The position numbers and the translations under genes are program-made. Of a stretch of 64,000 nucleotides of DNA, positions 60,687-64,000 are shown piece after piece. The first letter of the stretch is position 1. The number at the start of each line of letters is the position of its first letter. Source of the stretch: AP-15 sp963787425 (lineage in GTDB: Bacteria; Pseudomonadota; Alphaproteobacteria; ATCC43930; CGMCC-115725); assembly GCA_963787425.1 (NCBI GenBank), contig CAWBCV010000014.1, forward strand, positions 1-64,000, written 5' to 3'. The notes below the pieces were generated by a model. It ran no database searches and was not told the DNA's origin. It was given only the letters and a program-made list of their open reading frames with translations.

Positions 60687-60805
60687 GATCCCGGGGCGCG
60701 GGCGCAGCCCGCGAGCCCGGAAACCAGGAACACTGGTCTGTGAAAGACAGGAAAAGACGGTGTTCCTGGGTCCTGGCCTGGCCCTTGGGACCATCCCGGA
60801 ACGAC
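60687..60805. repeat. GC-rich imperfect palindromic repeat
   Basis: The segment starts GATCCCGGGGCGCGGGCGCA with an inner GCGGGCGCAGCCCGC hairpin and ends GGACCATCCCGGAACGACGG. The centre has a second hairpin-like pair (CCAGGAACAC with GTGTTCCTGG). It is typical of dispersed intergenic repeats and sits just upstream of the truncated anti-sigma gene. Confidence 0.55.
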
Positions 60806-60887
60806 GGGAGAGCTACCTTACCTGGATTGGCATTCTTTAACACGCTTCTCTCATGGGAATGACGCCAGACAAAGGAAGGCTGAAGCG

Positions 60888-61400
60888 GTGACGATCGACA
60901 GCCCCGTCACGGGAGCGCCGCGCGAAATCGCTTGGCTCGCCAAACTGTGGGCCGATATCCGCGTCTGGCGATGGGCCGGCAGGGTTTTGGCGACCCTGTC
61001 GCTCGCTTTGCTCGTCGCTGCGATCATTGCCCGCGATCCGCCTGATTTTTCCGAGACCTCGATTATCGCGGTCGTGCGCGACGGCGAACGGCATCCCGTC
61101 TGGGCCATCCGGCTCGCCAGCGCCGCGCATCAGATTGCCGCCGACACTCTGCGGGACGAGCCGGCTCCGGCGGGACGCGTTTACCAGCTGTGGCTCTTGG
61201 TCGCGGACCGGACCGGACCGCGTCAGCTGGGCCTCTTGCCCCCGTCCGGGCGCAAGTGCATCGCCGTCTCTCCAGACAATGGGCGCCTGTTGGCCGGCGC
61301 CGGCGAACTCGTCGTTACGCTTGAACCCGCCGGCGGCTCGCCAAATCGCGAGCCGAGCGGCCCGCCGGTGTTTCGAGGGGCCCTCGAGAGAGCTGGCTGA
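60888..61400 (+). CDS. Anti-sigma-K (RskA) C-terminal-like protein, truncated
   Basis: The GTG start follows AAAGGAAGG. The 170-residue protein has a short cytoplasmic N-terminus, one membrane helix (RVLATLSLALLVAAIIA, about 32-48) and a periplasmic domain with the RskA pattern: GRVYQLWLLVADRTGPRQLG, LLPPSG and GAGELVVTLEPAGGSPNREP, ending GPPVFRGAL. Complete RskA proteins have an N-terminal zinc-type anti-sigma domain of about 80 residues before the helix; it is absent here. No sigma factor gene is adjacent. The protein may be a leftover of a sigma/anti-sigma pair. Confidence 0.78.
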   Translation: MTIDSPVTGAPREIAWLAKLWADIRVWRWAGRVLATLSLALLVAAIIARDPPDFSETSIIAVVRDGERHPVWAIRLASAAHQIAADTLRDEPAPAGRVYQLWLLVADRTGPRQLGLLPPSGRKCIAVSPDNGRLLAGAGELVVTLEPAGGSPNREPSGPPVFRGALERAG

Positions 61401-61551
61401 ACGCGGTCTCAGCCGACGCGAATTTGCAAAGCCAGCGTGAATTTTCAAAGAATGTCGCTAATTCCTTGCCCGAGGCGCGTTGCGCCACTGTTATAAGGTG
61501 TGCGACACCGCGGCGGTATGATTGAGGCTGCCAAAGCGATGGCGAGGAATT

Positions 61552-61743
61552 ATGCGGCAGTGCGGCAATCGCCCCGTGGCCGCGATCGTCATGAGGGTTT
61601 CGGGTGCCGGAAAGTCCACCGTCCGGCGGCAGCGGCCCGTACGCGGAGAAGATCCGATCGCGGTCGATATTGATCGGCCAGTCATTGAGATCAAAAAGAG
61701 CATCTTCGGCGTTCTCTACCTGGCGGCGCGAAAGCCGTGGTGA
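61552..61743 (+). pseudogene. Gluconokinase with internal deletion
   Basis: The frame reads MRQCGNRPVAAIVMRVSGAG then KSTVRR, the P-loop of gluconokinase-type kinases (normally VMGVSGSGKST). It is followed almost at once by EDPIAVDIDRPVIEIKKSIF, which is the C-terminal end of the same family. The 100 or so residues between are missing. The frame ends TGA at 61743, 29 bases before the transketolase start. Gluconokinase feeds the pentose phosphate pathway, matching its tkt-tal neighbours. It cannot be active. Confidence 0.8.
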
Positions 61744-61772
61744 CTTCGGTCCAATCTGAGAGGGACGATTTG

Positions 61773-63836
61773 ATGGACCCTACCGGCTCGATCGACGAAA
61801 TCTGCGTCAATACCATCCGCACCCTGTGCATCGATGCGGTCCAGAAGGCCAAATCCGGACACCCCGGGACGCCGATGGGGATGGCGCCAGTGGTTTACAC
61901 GCTGTGGCAGGACTTCCTGCGCTTCGATCCCGAGGATCCGATCTGGCCGAACCGCGACCGTTTTGTGCTTTCCAACGGCCATGCCTCGACCTTGCTCTAT
62001 TCGATGCTGCACCTGACCGGGGTAAAATCGGTCGACGAAAAATACGAGCGGCTCGGCACGCCGACCGTTGCGCTCGACGATCTGAAGCGGTTCCGGCAGC
62101 TCGACAGCAAGTGTCCGGGTCATCCGGAATATCATCTGACCTCTGGTGTCGAGACGACGACTGGCCCCTTGGGGCAGGGGATCGCGACCAGCGTTGGGAT
62201 GGCGATCGCGGCCAACTGGCTGGCGCGCCACTTCAACCGGCCGGATTTTACTTTGTTCGACTACGACGTTTTCGCGCTGTGCGGCGACGGCTGCATGATG
62301 GAGGGCGTCGGCAGCGAAGCGGCGTCTTTGGCGGCCCATTTGGGGCTCGGCAACCTGTGCTGGATCTACGACAGCAACCACATCACGATCGAAGGCAACA
62401 CCGCCCTCGCCTTCAGCGAGGATGTCGCCGGCCGGTTTCTCGGTTATGGCTGGCATGTTCAGCGGGTCAGCGACGCCAACAACCGCGAGCGGGTCGCCGA
62501 CGCGATCACCGTCGCCAAGCGGATCGACGATCGGCCCAGCCTGATCATCGTCGAAAGCCATATCGGCTATGGCGCGCCGCACAAGCAGGACACCTCGGGA
62601 GCCCATGGCGAGCCGCTGGGCGAGGCTGAGGTCAAGCTGGCCAAGCGCTTCTATGGCTGGCCCGAGGACGCGCAATTTCTCGTTCCGGACGGCGTGTACG
62701 AGCATTTCGCCGAGCACTTCGGCGCTCGGGGGGCGAAACTTCGGGCGGAATGGATGGCGCTGTTCGAGCGCTACCGCAGCGCCTATCCGGAGCTAGCCGA
62801 TCAATGCGAGCGGATGCAGCGGCGCGATCTCCCCGAGGGGTGGGACAGGGACATTCCGGCGTTTCCGGCCGACCCGAAGGGTATTGCCAGCCGCGACTCG
62901 TCGGCTCACGTGCTAAACGCGATCGCCCCGCGTCTGCCTTGGCTGCTCGGCGGCGCTGCCGATCTCGCGCCCTCGACCAAGACCCGGCTGACTTTCGAGG
63001 GAGCCGGTGATTTCGAGCGCGACGACTACAGCGGCCGCAATTTTCATTTCGGCATCCGCGAGCATGCCATGGGGTCGATCTGCAACGGCCTTTCGGTATC
63101 GAAGCTCCGGCCGTACGGCTCTGGTTTCCTGATCTTTTCCGATTACATGAAGCCGCCGATCCGGCTCGGAGCTATCATGGAGCTCCCTGTCGTTTACGCC
63201 TTTACGCATGATTCGATCGGGGTGGGCGAAGATGGTCCGACGCATCAGCCGGTCGAGCAGTTGGCGGCGCTGCGCAGCATTCCCGGCCTGATCGTCCTGC
63301 GCCCGGCGGACGCCAACGAGGTGGCGGAGGCTTGGCGAGTCGTGCTGAGCCTCAAACACGAGCCTGCCTGCCTGATCCTGAGCCGGCAGAATCTGCCGAC
63401 CTTCGACCGTACCCGGTATGCGCCGGCCAGCGGCGTCAGGCGCGGCGCCTATGTCTTGGCTGATGCCGGCAACGGCAAGCCGGATTTGATCCTCATGGCC
63501 ACCGGAAGCGAGGTAGGACTCTGCGTCGAGGTCTATGAGAAACTGACGGCCGAGGGAATCGCCGCGCGGCTGGTCAGCATGCCTTCGTGGGAATTGTTTG
63601 AGCATCAGCCGGAAGAATATCGCGCGGCGGTATTGCCGCCCGACGTGACCCGGCGGGTCGCGGTCGAGCAGGCCTCGACTCTCGGCTGGGAGCGCTACAC
63701 CGGATTGCGCGGCACGATCCTCGGCATGAAAACCTTCGGGGCCTCCGCCCCGTTGAAGGAGCTGCTGGTCAAATTCGGGTTCACCGGCGAAAACGTCTAT
63801 GCGGCTGCCAAGCAGCAGCTCTCGCGCAAGGAGTAG
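61773..63836 (+). CDS. tkt: Transketolase
   Basis: Transketolase moves two-carbon units between sugar phosphates using thiamine diphosphate. The ATG at 61773 (MDPTGSIDEICVNTIRTLCI) follows GAGAGGG. The TPP motif is FALCGDGCMMEGVGSEAASL through WIYDSN near residue 170. The substrate and cofactor regions AKSGHPGTPMGMAPVVYTLW, HDSIGVGEDGPTHQPVEQLA and GIREHAMGSICNGLSVSKL are complete. It is 687 residues long. It is followed after five bases by transaldolase, so the two form a pentose phosphate operon. Confidence 0.97.
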   Translation: MDPTGSIDEICVNTIRTLCIDAVQKAKSGHPGTPMGMAPVVYTLWQDFLRFDPEDPIWPNRDRFVLSNGHASTLLYSMLHLTGVKSVDEKYERLGTPTVALDDLKRFRQLDSKCPGHPEYHLTSGVETTTGPLGQGIATSVGMAIAANWLARHFNRPDFTLFDYDVFALCGDGCMMEGVGSEAASLAAHLGLGNLCWIYDSNHITIEGNTALAFSEDVAGRFLGYGWHVQRVSDANNRERVADAITVAKRIDDRPSLIIVESHIGYGAPHKQDTSGAHGEPLGEAEVKLAKRFYGWPEDAQFLVPDGVYEHFAEHFGARGAKLRAEWMALFERYRSAYPELADQCERMQRRDLPEGWDRDIPAFPADPKGIASRDSSAHVLNAIAPRLPWLLGGAADLAPSTKTRLTFEGAGDFERDDYSGRNFHFGIREHAMGSICNGLSVSKLRPYGSGFLIFSDYMKPPIRLGAIMELPVVYAFTHDSIGVGEDGPTHQPVEQLAALRSIPGLIVLRPADANEVAEAWRVVLSLKHEPACLILSRQNLPTFDRTRYAPASGVRRGAYVLADAGNGKPDLILMATGSEVGLCVEVYEKLTAEGIAARLVSMPSWELFEHQPEEYRAAVLPPDVTRRVAVEQASTLGWERYTGLRGTILGMKTFGASAPLKELLVKFGFTGENVYAAAKQQLSRKE

Positions 63837-63841
63837 GGTAT

Positions 63842-64000
63842 ATGGCCAATCCTTTGAGGACGCTCAACGAGTTCGGGCAATCGGTCTGGCTCGACTTTGT
63901 CAGCCGCGATCTATTGAAGAGCGGAGGCCTTGCCAAACTGATCCAAGAGGATGGGTTGCGCGGCGTCACCTCCAACCCGTCGATCTTCGAGAAGGCGATC
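63842..64000 (+). CDS. tal: Transaldolase (partial, runs off the window)
   Basis: The first 53 residues are present: MANPLRTLNEFGQSVWLDFV, SRDLLKSGGLAKLIQEDGL and GVTSNPSIFEKAI. The QSVWLD and GVTSNPSIF motifs are diagnostic of the transaldolase family of the Tal-Pgi type or stand-alone Tal. It starts five bases after the tkt stop with a GGAGTAGGG site inside the tkt end. The active-site lysine lies beyond the window, so whether it is a plain transaldolase or a Tal-Pgi fusion is unknown. Confidence 0.92.
   Translation, partial: MANPLRTLNEFGQSVWLDFVSRDLLKSGGLAKLIQEDGLRGVTSNPSIFEKAI

Overview
The window looks like GC-rich chromosomal DNA of an alphaproteobacterium, probably Rhizobiales or Rhodospirillales. 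The evidence is an accD-folC overlap, a DUF1013/TrcR-type cell-cycle regulator, DUF1192, a bactofilin, CNNM/CorC and typA-rpsD neighbours, and abundant short-chain dehydrogenase, amidohydrolase and LLM-type catabolic genes. These are family recognitions from translated sequence; no database search was run.

Layout. 1-4.2 kb: broken genes (enoyl-CoA hydratase, Tat-type superoxide dismutase, beta-barrel protein, truncated FAD oxidoreductase) around one intact MFS gene. 4.4-10.4 kb: accD-folC, a MetE-like methyltransferase, a class II photolyase, two small secreted proteins and tRNA-Lys(CUU). 10.48-12.1 kb: the first copy of a 1,622-bp repeated element. 12.6-20.5 kb: TPR protein, zinc alcohol dehydrogenase, Crp/Fnr regulator with a DUF2252 protein, flavin reductase, Tat-exported peptide/solute-binding protein. 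20.8-22.4 kb: an AT-richer block of hypothetical proteins. 22.8-42.7 kb: a catabolic and accessory zone in which several enzyme classes occur as tandem paralogue pairs (two amidohydrolases, two amidases, two NIPSNAP proteins), plus a thiolase-fold/DUF35 pair, a prenyltransferase-like/formyltransferase fusion, a frameshifted methyltransferase and glycosyltransferase, homogentisate dioxygenase and an LplT-like transporter. 42.8-46.4 kb: a gene graveyard (dienelactone hydrolase, IS3 remnant, PrpE and acyl-CoA synthetase fragments) with trcR embedded in it. 46.41 kb: tRNA-Glu(CUC). 46.95-48.57 kb: the second copy of the repeated element. 48.6-64 kb: mostly intact core genes (bactofilin, EI24 protein, lactonase, glgX, PfkB kinase, SDR/TetR pair, typA, rpsD, CNNM protein, tkt, start of transaldolase).

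The most unusual item is the repeated element at 10484-12105 and 46950-48571. The two copies are in the same orientation, 36,466 bp apart, encode identical 501-residue proteins, and differ at one base that I could find, in the non-coding 3' end. I see no terminal inverted repeats and no clear target duplication; instead both ends carry a small hairpin followed by a CTNAG motif in the same orientation. The protein shows no DDE, HUH or serine/tyrosine recombinase signature that I recognise, and its last 100 or so residues look like a winged helix. It is a candidate for an undescribed mobile element.

A second theme is real gene decay. Frameshifts, deletions and fused fragments are concentrated in accessory genes, while large core genes (glgX, typA, tkt, folC, accD) are uninterrupted, which argues against uniform sequencing error as the only cause. 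Other remnants sit beside intact core genes: a 3' scrap of the PfkB kinase beyond an SDR/TetR cassette, a gluconokinase reduced to its two ends upstream of tkt, and an anti-sigma protein without its sigma-binding half.
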